Shown here in pieces: positions 8,519 to 17,399 of a stretch of 64,000 nt of DNA. The stretch lies in the NCBI RefSeq assembly GCF_041153465.1, contig NZ_CP154858.1, positions 2,480,001 to 2,544,000 on the forward strand, in the 5' to 3' direction. The stretch comes from Thermohahella caldifontis (GTDB taxonomy: Bacteria; Pseudomonadota; Gammaproteobacteria; Pseudomonadales; Oleiphilaceae). Both the position numbers and the translations under genes were made by a program. The notes beneath the pieces were generated by a model, which worked only from the letters and a program-made list of their open reading frames with translations, ran no database searches and was not told the origin of the DNA. Each line of letters opens with the position of its first letter. Position 1 is the stretch's first letter.

Positions 8519-10102
8519 ATGAGTGCAGTCCTGGATCAACCCGTACAGGGTGCGCATCACGGCCCCGCCAAAGGGCTCAAGCGCTGGCTGCTGACCACGA
8601 ACCACAAGGATATCGGGACGATGTACCTGATCTTCTCCCTGTGCATGTTCCTGACCGGTGGCGTGATGGCGCTCATCATCCGGGCCGAACTGTTCCAGCC
8701 GGGCCTGCAGTTGGTGCAGCCCGAGTTTTTCAACCAGATGACGACCATGCACGGCCTGATCATGGTCTTCGGCGCGGTGATGCCCGCCTTTGTGGGGCTG
8801 GCGAACTGGATGATTCCGCTCATGATCGGCGCGCCGGACATGGCTCTGCCGCGGATGAACAACTGGAGCTTCTGGATTCTGCCCTTTGCCTTTGCGGTGC
8901 TGCTCTCCACCCTGTTCATGGAGGGCGGCGGCCCCAACTTCGGCTGGACCTTCTATGCCCCGCTGTCCACCACCTATGCCCCGCCTTCCGTGACCTATTT
9001 CATCTTTGCGGTTCACATGATGGGCATCTCGTCCATCATGGGGGCCATCAACGTGATCGCCACCATTCTGAACCTGCGCGCTCCGGGCATGACCCTGATG
9101 AAAATGCCCCTATTCGTGTGGACCTGGCTCATCACAGCCTTCCTGCTGATTGCGGTGATGCCGGTGCTGGCCGGTGCCGTGACCATGATGCTGATGGACA
9201 TTCATTTCGGTACGGCCTTCTTCAAGCCCGAAGGGGGCGGTGATCCGGTGCTGTTCCAGCACGTGTTCTGGTTTTTCGGGCATCCCGAGGTGTACATCAT
9301 GATCCTGCCCGCCTTCGGTGTGGCGTCCCAGATCATTCCCACCTTTGCCCGCAAGCGGCTGTTCGGCTATCCCTCCATGGTGTACGCCACCGCGTCCATT
9401 GCCTTCCTGTCCTTCATCGTCTGGGCGCACCACATGTTCACCGTCGGGTTGCCCATTTTCACCGAGCTGTTCTTCATGTATGCCACCATGCTGATCGCGG
9501 TGCCCACGGGCGTGAAGGTGTTCAACTGGATCGCCACCATGTTCCGTGGCTCCCTGACTTTTGAGACGCCCATGCTCTTTGCCATCGCCTTTGTGATTCT
9601 CTTCACCATCGGCGGCTTCTCCGGGCTCATGCTGGCCATAGCACCCGCGGACTTCCAGTACCACGATACCTATTTCGTGGTCGCCCATTTCCACTATGTG
9701 CTGGTACCGGGTGCGATCTTCTCCATCTTCGCCGCCACCTATTACTGGCTGCCCAAGTGGTGCGGACGCATGTACAACGAAACCATGGGCAAGGTGCATT
9801 TCTGGCTCAGTTTCATCGGGCTGAACATCACCTTCTTCCCCATGCACTTTGTCGGACTGGCGGGCATGCCGCGCCGGATTCCGGACTATGCCCTGCAGTT
9901 TGCCGACTTCAACATGATCTCCAGCATCGGAGCGTTCATTTTCGGCTTTACCCAGCTGATATTCGTCTACAACGTCATCCAGTGTGTCCGCAAGGGCAAG
10001 CCGGCACCGGCCAAGCCCTGGGAAGGGGCGGAAGGGCTGGAGTGGACCGTGCCCTCGCCCGCGCCCTATCACACCTTCTCCGAACCGCCGGTGGTGAAGT
10101 GA
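8519..10102 (+). CDS. coxA: Cytochrome c oxidase subunit I
   Basis: A 527-residue catalytic subunit carrying heme a and the heme a3-CuB centre, which reduces O2 to water and pumps protons across the inner membrane. Family landmarks are present in order: TTNHKDIGTMYL at the N-terminus, the FWFFGHPEVYI segment with the CuB histidine and cross-linked tyrosine, the WAHHMFTVG histidine pair, and DTYFVVAHFHYVL with the heme ligands. Twelve membrane helices are expected. The start has AAAGGAGAG upstream. Length and motifs are normal, so the subunit appears intact. Confidence 0.97.
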   Translation: MSAVLDQPVQGAHHGPAKGLKRWLLTTNHKDIGTMYLIFSLCMFLTGGVMALIIRAELFQPGLQLVQPEFFNQMTTMHGLIMVFGAVMPAFVGLANWMIPLMIGAPDMALPRMNNWSFWILPFAFAVLLSTLFMEGGGPNFGWTFYAPLSTTYAPPSVTYFIFAVHMMGISSIMGAINVIATILNLRAPGMTLMKMPLFVWTWLITAFLLIAVMPVLAGAVTMMLMDIHFGTAFFKPEGGGDPVLFQHVFWFFGHPEVYIMILPAFGVASQIIPTFARKRLFGYPSMVYATASIAFLSFIVWAHHMFTVGLPIFTELFFMYATMLIAVPTGVKVFNWIATMFRGSLTFETPMLFAIAFVILFTIGGFSGLMLAIAPADFQYHDTYFVVAHFHYVLVPGAIFSIFAATYYWLPKWCGRMYNETMGKVHFWLSFIGLNITFFPMHFVGLAGMPRRIPDYALQFADFNMISSIGAFIFGFTQLIFVYNVIQCVRKGKPAPAKPWEGAEGLEWTVPSPAPYHTFSEPPVVK

Positions 10103-10103
10103 G

Positions 10104-10667
10104 ATGGACACGCAGCCGGACAGCCTGAGGGCGAAGAACCACCGGCTGGTGGTGCGGATGGTCGTGATCGTGGCGGCCATGTTCGGCTTTGCCTTCGCCC
10201 TGGTGCCCCTGTATCAGGTGTTCTGTGTGGTTACCGGGCTCAATGGCAAGACGGCAGACGAGGCCTGGGTGCCGCCTGCCGAAGCGGTGGTGGATGAAAG
10301 CCGCTGGGTAACGGTGCAGTTTATCAGCCAGAATCACGATGGCATGCCGTGGCAGTTCGCGCCGGAGGTGTACAAGGTGAAAGTGCATCCGGGCAAGCCG
10401 ACCCGGGTCAGTTTCCGGGTGGCCAACCCCACGGACCGGCACATGGTGGCTCAGGCGGTGCCCAGCGTCTCGCCGTCGGAGGCCTCCCGGTATTTTCACA
10501 AGATTGAGTGTTTCTGTTTCGGGCGTCAGGAGCTGGCACCCGGTGAGGCAGAGTCCATGCCCCTGCAGTTTGTGGTGGATGTGGGACTGCCGGAAACGAT
10601 CCGCACGGTCACCCTGTCCTACACCCTGTATGACGTGACCGAACCGCAAGACAACAACAATAGCTGA
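10104..10667 (+). CDS. ctaG: Cytochrome c oxidase assembly protein CtaG/Cox11
   Basis: A 187-residue copper chaperone that inserts CuB into subunit I. A single N-terminal membrane anchor (about residues 17-40) is followed by the periplasmic immunoglobulin-like domain with the copper motif ECFCF. The gene starts one base after the coxA stop codon, so translational coupling is likely. Typical length for the family. Confidence 0.93.
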   Translation: MDTQPDSLRAKNHRLVVRMVVIVAAMFGFAFALVPLYQVFCVVTGLNGKTADEAWVPPAEAVVDESRWVTVQFISQNHDGMPWQFAPEVYKVKVHPGKPTRVSFRVANPTDRHMVAQAVPSVSPSEASRYFHKIECFCFGRQELAPGEAESMPLQFVVDVGLPETIRTVTLSYTLYDVTEPQDNNNS

Positions 10668-10680
10668 GCGCGGAGGAGCC

Positions 10681-11568
10681 ATGAGCGCATCATCCCATTA
10701 TTATGTTCCGGAGCAGAGCCACTGGCCCATCGTGGCGACAATCGGCCTGTTTCTGACCCTGACCGGTCTGGGCACGGTGCTGGTGGACGGCCGTCTGGGC
10801 CAGGACCCGACCATGGGCTGGCTGATGTTCGGGGCCGGTTTCGTCACCATGGTGTACATGCTGTTCGGCTGGTTTGGCAGCGTCGCCAGGGAGAGCATGG
10901 CCGGACTGTACAACGATCAGATGGATCGCTCGTTCCGCTGGGGCATGATGTGGTTCATCTTCAGCGAGGTGATGTTCTTCGCGGCCTTCTTTGGTGCCCT
11001 GTTCTACGCACGCTTCTATGCGGTGCCCAACCTGGCCGGCGACGGTTCCCACGAGATGACCCGCCTGCTCTGGCCCGAGTTCAAGGCCACCTGGCCGTTG
11101 CTGCAGAATCCGGATCCGGAGAAATTTCCGGGGCCGAAGAGCATCATTGAACCCTGGTCCATTCCGCTGCTCAACACGGTTCTGCTGCTGACATCCAGCG
11201 TCACCATCACCCTCTCTCACCACGCCCTGCGTGCCGACAAGCGCAAGGCCGCCATCGGCTGGCTGGCCGCCACCATCGCACTGGGCCTGGTGTTTCTGGG
11301 CTTTCAGATCGAGGAATACGTGGCCGCCTATACCGAGCACGGCCTCACGCTTCGTTCGGGCATTTACGGCACCACCTTCTTCATGCTGACCGGTTTTCAC
11401 GGCATGCACGTGACACTGGGGGCGATCATTCTGACGGTGATCCTGGTGCGGCTGATCCGGGGGCATTTCACGCCGGATCATCATTTTGGCTTCGAGGCCG
11501 CATCCTGGTACTGGCACTTTGTGGATGTGGTGTGGGTCTGCCTGTTTGTCTTCGTCTATATCATGTGA
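10681..11568 (+). CDS. coxC: Cytochrome c oxidase subunit III
   Basis: A 295-residue, seven-helix membrane subunit that stabilises the oxidase. Diagnostic stretches are WGMMWFIFSEVMFFAAFFGALFYARF, TLSHHALR and the C-terminal GFHGMHVTLGAIILTVILVRL followed by EAASWYWHFVDVVWVCLFVFVYI. It is preceded by GGAGG seven bases from the ATG. Normal length. Confidence 0.96.
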   Translation: MSASSHYYVPEQSHWPIVATIGLFLTLTGLGTVLVDGRLGQDPTMGWLMFGAGFVTMVYMLFGWFGSVARESMAGLYNDQMDRSFRWGMMWFIFSEVMFFAAFFGALFYARFYAVPNLAGDGSHEMTRLLWPEFKATWPLLQNPDPEKFPGPKSIIEPWSIPLLNTVLLLTSSVTITLSHHALRADKRKAAIGWLAATIALGLVFLGFQIEEYVAAYTEHGLTLRSGIYGTTFFMLTGFHGMHVTLGAIILTVILVRLIRGHFTPDHHFGFEAASWYWHFVDVVWVCLFVFVYIM

Positions 11569-11575
11569 CCACGAA

Positions 11576-11788
11576 TCAGGGTGGCGGGATGCCGGGACCA
11601 TGCAGAACCAGATGGCCACTGAAATAGAGCACCAGCACCGTGATCAGCAGGGCCACGGAAAAGCCGACACGAGCGGTCAGGGCCCAGACGGTGCGGTTGC
11701 GCTGCCCCTGGTCGCGGACAAGAAAGAACAGGGCGCTGAACAGGCTCACCACCGTGCCAAGGAGCAGAACGAGAATCAGGGCTTTCAT
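11576..11788 (-). CDS. DUF2909-type twin transmembrane protein
   Basis: A 70-residue protein with two membrane helices (MKALILVLLLGTVVSLFSALFFLV and a second after a short charged loop RDQGQRNR). Small twin-helix proteins of the DUF2909 family are commonly found antisense between coxC and the SURF1 gene in Pseudomonas and relatives, which is exactly the position here. An ATG two codons further upstream (11794) is equally possible. A role in oxidase assembly is assumed from context only. Confidence 0.7.
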   Translation of the reverse strand: MKALILVLLLGTVVSLFSALFFLVRDQGQRNRTVWALTARVGFSVALLITVLVLYFSGHLVLHGPGIPPP

Positions 11789-11792
11789 CCAC

Positions 11793-12481
11793 ATGTCCGC
11801 CAGTCTAGCACAATTCGCTGGTCCCTCGTCATCCTCACGCTGGCTGGGACACTGCTGACCGCAGCGCTGTCGGTATGGCAGTGGCAGCGCGCCGGCGAAA
11901 AGCAGGCCTTGCTCGATGCGGTCGCCAACGCGCCGGAAAGGGTGCTCGTCCGCCTGAGTGAAGCGGACGCACTGCCGGTCTGGGCCCGGGTGCGGGTCGA
12001 AGGCATCGCCTATCCGGCGCTCTGGCTGCTGGACAACCGGACGGTAGAGGGCAAGGTGGGCTATGACGTGCTCATGCTGGTCTGCGATGCCCATGAGGAT
12101 TGCATCTGGGTCAATCGCGGCTGGGTGGCAGGCTCGCGGGACAGACGAGTCTGGCCGGAACTGCCTGCGCCGGGTGGAGACAAGGTGCTCACCGGCACCT
12201 GGCGACCCTGGCCGGCCGGTGAGGCGGCGGGCCTGGAAATCCGTTCCCCGGGCCTGGCACGCATCCAGCATCTCAATGATGCCCGGGTACCGGATGGGCT
12301 CCGTGTCAGCCGGGCCGGACTGCTGCAACTGAATGCCACATCGCCGGAAGCCCTGACCGTGCACTGGCAGCCGGTCACCCTGTCACCGGAGCGACATATT
12401 GGCTATGCTGTTCAGTGGGCGCTGCTGAGTGTGGCGCTGCTCATGACGGGTCTCACAACAATAAAAAGGACACACCCATGA
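11793..12481 (+). CDS. SURF1-family oxidase assembly protein, start region disrupted
   Basis: An inner-membrane protein that helps load heme a into subunit I. From IRWSLVILTLAGTLLTAALSVWQWQRAGEKQALL through the VNRGWVAG motif to the closing helix (IGYAVQWALLSVALLMTGL) it follows SURF1. The matching frame has no ATG, GTG or TTG at a sensible place: the nearest option is an ATT at 11813. An ATG at 11793 in another frame would join it smoothly (MSASLAQF-RWSLV) if one base were missing near 11814-11815. I therefore suspect a base-calling gap, as seen in neighbouring genes. The 5' end overlaps the divergent DUF2909 gene. Confidence 0.75.
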
Positions 12482-13077
12482 CACCTCATACATCCCCTGC
12501 GCACGTGCATTTCCGTTTCGACAAGATCAAGCTCACCGCACTCTGGGCGGTGGCCCTGGCACCCGTCCTCGCTGCCTGGATCATGTACTTCGGCCAGTGG
12601 GCCGTGCCCGACGGGCGGGTCAACAAGGGCCGGCTCATCACTCCCATGTTCAGCCTCGGTGAAGTGATGGGGGCCCCGGAGGATGCGGCGTTCTGGCCCC
12701 GCCAGGCGGACGGCAAGCGAGCCTGGTTGCTGGCTGTTTACAGCGAGGGCCCCTGCCTGGAAGCCTGTCGTGAACAGGCCCTGAAGATGCGCCAGGTCAA
12801 CGTGGCGCTGGGCAAGGACCAGACACGGGTTGTGCGCCGGTTTCTGGGCGAGGCGGTGCCGGTTGATCACGCCGTGGCACCGACACTGACCCTGTCCCCG
12901 GAACAGCAGACGCGTCTGCGCGCACAGCTCAGGGCCGCCGGCATCGAACTCAGGCCGCTGGATCGCCTGGTGGTGGATCCCCATGGCAACGTGGTTCTGC
13001 ATTATCAGGCCAGCCAGCCGGCGGAAGATACCCTGAAGGATTTGCGCCGCCTTCTCAAGCTGTCCAAGATCGGGTGA
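12478..13077 (+). CDS. Membrane-anchored thioredoxin-fold protein of the cox assembly cluster
   Basis: A 199-residue protein with one membrane helix near the N-terminus (about residues 20-41) and a periplasmic domain with a C-x-x-x-C pair (GPCLEACREQ) as in SCO-like or thioredoxin-like copper chaperones. This small protein is regularly found between SURF1 and ctaA in gammaproteobacterial oxidase operons. It may assist CuA maturation, but the exact role is not established. The start at 12478 is preceded by AAAAGGA and overlaps the SURF1 stop codon by four bases. Confidence 0.75.
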   Translation: MTPHTSPAHVHFRFDKIKLTALWAVALAPVLAAWIMYFGQWAVPDGRVNKGRLITPMFSLGEVMGAPEDAAFWPRQADGKRAWLLAVYSEGPCLEACREQALKMRQVNVALGKDQTRVVRRFLGEAVPVDHAVAPTLTLSPEQQTRLRAQLRAAGIELRPLDRLVVDPHGNVVLHYQASQPAEDTLKDLRRLLKLSKIG

Positions 13078-13080
13078 TGC

Positions 13081-14128
13081 ATGAGTCAGGCTGAAACCCT
13101 GAAAACCGCCGCGACTGCCGCACGTGCGTTGCGCCGTGCCGGTGGCGGGGCCATTCTGCTGGCGCTGGTGGTGATCGTGCTCGGTGCCTTCACCCGGCTG
13201 GCGGATGCGGGGCTGGGGTGCCCGGACTGGCCGGGCTGCTATGGCTTTGTCACCGTGCCGGATGCCCCGGACGAGCTGATGCTGGCCGGTCAGCGTTATC
13301 CCGATTCTCCGGTTGAACACGCCAAGGCCTGGGCCGAAATGATCCATCGTTATGCAGCGGCGACCCTGGGGCTGGTGATCCTGACGCTGGCTGCGCTCAC
13401 CTGGCGGCGGCCGGCACTGGTGCGGGCGCGCCGGATCTATGCCCTGGCGGCGGTCATGGTGGTGATCCAGGGCCTGTTCGGCATGTGGACCGTGACGCTG
13501 AAACTCTGGCCACAGGTGGTCACGGCCCATCTGCTGGGGGGCTCACGACCCTCAGCCTGCTGGTGCTGGGCTATGTCCGCCTGCGCGAGCCGGTGGTAAT
13601 GGTTCCCCCGAACAGGTGACCCGGTTGCGGCCCTTCCGTCCGTGGATTGCCCTGGCGCTTGCCGTGCTGGTGATGCAGGTCTTTCTGGGGGCCTGGACCA
13701 GCACCAATTACGCGGCGCTGGCCTGTACGGACTTCCCGACCTGCAACGGCAGCTGGGAAGAACCTCTGGATATGGGGGAGGGCTTCCATCTGACGCAGCA
13801 GGTGGGCCCCAATTACCTCGGCGGCGCCCTCCATCAACCGGCCCGGGCGGCCATACACATGACACATCGACTGGGTGCGCTGGTGACGCTTCTGGTCGTG
13901 GGCACGGTGCTCTGGCGTCTGGCACGCACGCGTCTGTCACGGGTGGAACCGGCTGCCAGACTGGGACTGGTCCTGCTCTGCACACAGCTTCTGCTGGGCC
14001 TGGCCAACGTGCTCTGGCTGCTGCCCCTGTCGGTGGCGGTGGCCCATAACGCGGTGGCCGCCCTGCTGGTCCTGACGCTGGTGTGGCTGACGGATCGCAT
14101 CTGGACACTCAAGGAGATTCGGTTATGA
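13081..14128 (+). pseudogene. ctaA: Heme A synthase (CtaA/Cox15), split by two frame breaks
   Basis: Heme O is hydroxylated to heme A by this eight-helix membrane enzyme. The N-terminal half (GAFTRLADAGLGCPDWPGCYG, EMIHRYAAATLG) and C-terminal half (GAWTSTNYAALACTDFPTCNG, HMTHRLGALVTL) are both typical and keep their heme histidines and cysteines, but lie in different frames. One added base in the G run at 13536-13541 gives HLLGGLTTLSLLVLGYVRLREP. A second added base in the C run at 13605-13609 joins this to PEQVTRLRPFRPW. Both are single-base losses in homopolymers, so sequencing error is more likely than a dead gene in an otherwise intact oxidase operon. The stop overlaps the next start (ATGA). 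Confidence 0.85.
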
Positions 14129-15015
14129 AACAGGCTGTACGTACGGCGGAACGCCCCCTCTGGCGCGACTATCTGGAACTCACCAAACCCCGGGTGGTGG
14201 CACTGCTCATTCTCACCGCCGTGGTGGGCATGCTGCTGGCCCCACACGACGGCATCCCCTGGACGGCACTCATTGCCGGCAATCTGGGTATCGCCTTGCT
14301 GGCCGGGGCCGCAGCGGTCATCAACCATGTGGTGGACGCCCGCGTCGATGCGGTCATGGCGCGCACGCACCGGCGGCCGGTGGCCCAGGGGCGCGTGGAT
14401 CCGCAATATGCCCTGCTCTTTGCGGCGTTGCTGGGCGTGGCGGGCACGGTGATTCTGGCGCTCAAGGTGAACCTGCTCACCACCTGGCTGACGCTGGCTT
14501 CACTGATCGGGTACGCGGTCATCTATACCGTCTTTCTCAAGCGTGCCACGCCTCAGAACATCGTGCTCGGCGGACTGGCCGGCGCGGCACCGCCCCTCTT
14601 GGGCTGGACGGCCGTCACCGACAGCATTCATCCCCATGCCCTGTTGCTGGTGCTGATCATCTTCACCTGGACACCGCCCCATTTCTGGGCCTTGGCCATT
14701 CACCGGCGAGAGGATTACGCCAAAGCCGGCATTCCCATGCTGCCGGTCACCCACGGCGTGCATTATACGGCGCTGCAGGTGCTGCTCTACACCATCCTGC
14801 TGCTGATCGTGTCCCTCCTGCCCTGGCTTACCGGCATGAGCGGGCCGGTCTATGCGGTTGCTGCCACCCTGCTGGGCCTGCGCTTCCTGCACTGGGCGGT
14901 CAGAATGGTGCGTGGTCAGGACAGGCTGGCCCCCATCCGCACCTTCCGCTACTCCATCACCTATCTGATGCTGCTGTTTGTGGCGCTCTTTGTGGATCAT
15001 TACGGGGTGATTTGA
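14125..15015 (+). CDS. ctaB: Protoheme IX farnesyltransferase
   Basis: A 296-residue polyprenyltransferase of the UbiA superfamily that adds farnesyl to heme B to make heme O, the step before CtaA. The first aspartate-rich motif is NHVVDARVDAVMARTHRRP and the second loop is HFWALAIHRREDYAKAGIPMLPV. About nine membrane helices. The ATG at 14125 overlaps the ctaA stop codon, and AAGGAG lies upstream. Also called CyoE in bo3 systems. It closes the oxidase operon. Confidence 0.95.
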   Translation: MKQAVRTAERPLWRDYLELTKPRVVALLILTAVVGMLLAPHDGIPWTALIAGNLGIALLAGAAAVINHVVDARVDAVMARTHRRPVAQGRVDPQYALLFAALLGVAGTVILALKVNLLTTWLTLASLIGYAVIYTVFLKRATPQNIVLGGLAGAAPPLLGWTAVTDSIHPHALLLVLIIFTWTPPHFWALAIHRREDYAKAGIPMLPVTHGVHYTALQVLLYTILLLIVSLLPWLTGMSGPVYAVAATLLGLRFLHWAVRMVRGQDRLAPIRTFRYSITYLMLLFVALFVDHYGVI

Positions 15016-15079
15016 TCCGCAGCATTTCATTACCCGGAAAATGGCGTACACTTGCGGCCAAAGACTGCAGGTGAACGCC

Positions 15080-16018
15080 ATGACCGAGACTGAACTGTCC
15101 ATCGATCAACTGTTGCTGACCGCGCTGGAGCACGCCCGTGACGGCGTGGTGGTGACCGACATTTCCACCCCCAAGAATGCCATTGTCTATGCCAATGCGG
15201 CATTTCTCGCCATGACCGGTTACGAGCGCGACAAGCTGCTGGACAAGGGTACCCGCTTTCTCATGGGCAGCCGTACCCGGCCCTCCGCGGCCGCCCTGTT
15301 CCGCAAGGCGCTCAATACCGGCTCCCGGGCGCTGGTGACCGTCAGCACGGTCAAGGCGGATGGCAACGAGTTCTGGAACGAGATCAGCATGGCACCGGTG
15401 AGGGAGGCGGATGGTTCCATCCGTCATTTTATCGGCATCTGCCGGGATGTGAGCGAACGCATTGCGGCGCAGGAGGCGCTCATTGCCACCGAAATGCGGC
15501 TGGAGTCGTCCGAGGAGTCGGATCACCTGCCCACCTTCGACCCGATCACCAATCTCTACAATCGCCACTACGTTGAAGAGTACGCCGAGCGCGAATGGCT
15601 GCTCCTGCAGCGCCAGCAGCGTCCGCTGACCCTCTTTCTCATCGGCCTGGAAGGGCTGGAAATGCTCGCCCGTCAGCGTGGTGCAACCGCGGTCAATACC
15701 CTGCTGTCCCGGATTGCGGAGTCGCTGCGCAATGTGTTCCGGCGCGGCATGGATCTGGTGGCGCGCTATGACAGCAACCACTTTCTGGTGGCGGCATCCG
15801 GCCTGAGCTGGGATGAAGCTTCGCCCATGGCAGAGCATGCCCGGCAGGTCCTGGCTGCGGTGTTGCCGGCTGACTGCGGCATCGTGCCTCATGTGGTGGC
15901 GGTGACGGCCGTTCCGGAAACCCACCTCAGCGTGGATGACATGATCCAGCGGGCCTGCCAGGAGCTGGAACAGGCCCGGGAAGGAGGGGAGCCGGTCCGG
16001 GTGACGGCGCTGGACTGA
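15080..16018 (+). CDS. LOV-like PAS protein with degenerate GGDEF domain
   Basis: A 312-residue cytoplasmic protein. Residues about 10-130 form a PAS domain that aligns well with LOV photosensors (NAAFLAMTGY, RFLMGSRTRPSA, FWNEISMAPVREADGSIRHFIGICRDVSER). The photoactive cysteine of the GxNCRFLQ motif is replaced by threonine 58 (KGTRFLMG). The C-terminal half resembles a diguanylate cyclase (DPITNLYNRHYVEEY), but the GGDEF signature is replaced by RYDSNHF, so it should not make c-di-GMP. It may bind a nucleotide or act as a partner domain. It is convergent with an HD-GYP gene, their stop codons touching. Start ATG 15080 has GCAGGTGA upstream. Confidence 0.8.
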   Translation: MTETELSIDQLLLTALEHARDGVVVTDISTPKNAIVYANAAFLAMTGYERDKLLDKGTRFLMGSRTRPSAAALFRKALNTGSRALVTVSTVKADGNEFWNEISMAPVREADGSIRHFIGICRDVSERIAAQEALIATEMRLESSEESDHLPTFDPITNLYNRHYVEEYAEREWLLLQRQQRPLTLFLIGLEGLEMLARQRGATAVNTLLSRIAESLRNVFRRGMDLVARYDSNHFLVAASGLSWDEASPMAEHARQVLAAVLPADCGIVPHVVAVTAVPETHLSVDDMIQRACQELEQAREGGEPVRVTALD

Positions 16019-17224
16019 TCAGAGAAAGTCCCGGACCCGGATCTTGTACTCCTCCGGGTCCACGGCCCGGACGATGCGGTCCTGGCAGCCTGGCCTTGAG
16101 AGATCCAGCCGCTCCTGCTTGATGTAGCTTCGGAAGCGGGTGTGATACATGACCCGAACCACCGGCAGACGCTGGTCTGCCTCGTTGGCCTCGATGACCA
16201 CGCCCAGCCGACCGCTTTCCAGCAGCACCAGGGAGCCGACGGGATAGATGCCGACGGTGCGGATGAAATGGTGCACCAGTCCGCGATCCAGATGGTGACC
16301 GCTCCACTCCAGCAGTTTCCTGATGGCCTCCGTGGGCGGCATGCCCTTGTGGTAGCAGCGGTCGGCGGTGATGGCGTCATAAACGTCCACAATGGCGGCC
16401 ATGCGCCCGTAGGCGGAGATCTCTTCGCCCTTGAGCCCCCGGGGATAGCCGGTGCCATCCATGCGCTCGTGGTGTTCCGCAGCCACCTTGATGGTCAGCG
16501 GTGCAATGCCTTCGCTCTGCTCCAGGATCTGGCGGCTGAATTCCGCGTGCTTCTTCATGATGGCAAACTCCTTGTCGGTGAGCTTGCCGGGCTTGTGGAG
16601 CACTTCGTCCGGAATCAGCGTCTTGCCGATATCATGGAGCAGGGCTCCCACGGCCGTATCATGAAGCACCTGGCGCGGAAGCTGGATGCTTTTTCCGAAA
16701 ACGGACATGAGCACGCCAAGGTTGACGGAGTGCTCCATCAGGTAGCGGTCCTTTTCCCGGATACGACCCAGGCAACTGAGCGCGTTGTGGTTGCGGAAGA
16801 TGGAGTCCACCATGCCGTCGGCCACTTCGTCAAAGCCGGACAGATCCAGTGCCTTGCCCACTTTTACATCCTGCATGACCTGATCCACCAGGGACAGGGC
16901 CTCTTCGTGCAGGCGCTCGGCCACGGCCAGTTCCTCGTCGAGCCCTACCCGGGGGGCCATGATCGGACGCAGGGCGGCGGCTTCTTCGAGCAGCGCATCG
17001 TTGAGCGCATCCACTTCCCTTGCCGTCAGGCCATCCTGGGTATCCATGCCGCGCGAGGTGTCGATGTAAATCTCCTTCACGCCCAGCTTGCGGATACGCT
17101 CGATGACGTCCTCACGCCGGATGAAACCGGATTTCTTCAGGTTGGAGTGGGGTATCCAGTCGCTGTTGAGGTCTGATACATACATGCCCACACGCAGGGC
17201 ATCAATGGGAATCCGTTTGATCAT
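16019..17224 (-). CDS. HD-GYP domain c-di-GMP phosphodiesterase
   Basis: A 401-residue protein expected to hydrolyse cyclic-di-GMP. The N-terminus (MIKRIPIDALRVGMYVSDL, SGFIRREDVIERI) is the DUF3391 region found before many HD-GYP domains. The catalytic domain has the metal motif LLHDIGK, then HHERMDGTGYPRGLKG and DVYDAITADRCY, all intact. The C-terminal 70 residues are a small beta-rich extension. The ATG at 17224 is preferred to an upstream start at 17314 because it matches family N-termini. With the neighbouring degenerate GGDEF protein it probably forms a c-di-GMP signalling locus. Confidence 0.9.
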   Translation of the reverse strand: MIKRIPIDALRVGMYVSDLNSDWIPHSNLKKSGFIRREDVIERIRKLGVKEIYIDTSRGMDTQDGLTAREVDALNDALLEEAAALRPIMAPRVGLDEELAVAERLHEEALSLVDQVMQDVKVGKALDLSGFDEVADGMVDSIFRNHNALSCLGRIREKDRYLMEHSVNLGVLMSVFGKSIQLPRQVLHDTAVGALLHDIGKTLIPDEVLHKPGKLTDKEFAIMKKHAEFSRQILEQSEGIAPLTIKVAAEHHERMDGTGYPRGLKGEEISAYGRMAAIVDVYDAITADRCYHKGMPPTEAIRKLLEWSGHHLDRGLVHHFIRTVGIYPVGSLVLLESGRLGVVIEANEADQRLPVVRVMYHTRFRSYIKQERLDLSRPGCQDRIVRAVDPEEYKIRVRDFL

Positions 17225-17399
17225 GTCGGGTCCGTCTCGGGGCGAATGTGCAAAGTATAGCCGATCGGAACCCGCCGCCGGACACGCATTTTCCGAAGCG
17301 CATCCGTGTACCATCGTGCAAATTAGGTAGTTTGCTCTAGTCAGTCCCGTTACACTCGGGCCATAATGCCGGATAACCCAAACAACACGTCAGGAAGTC

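Noticed and set aside
7259..9016. A 585-codon open frame on the minus strand opposite coxB and coxA
   Set aside because: Antisense shadow of strongly conserved oxidase genes.
13081..14128. Programmed frameshifting in ctaA
   Set aside because: Two breaks in the same direction in plain G and C runs with no stimulatory structure, and the same defect in unrelated genes, point to base-calling error.
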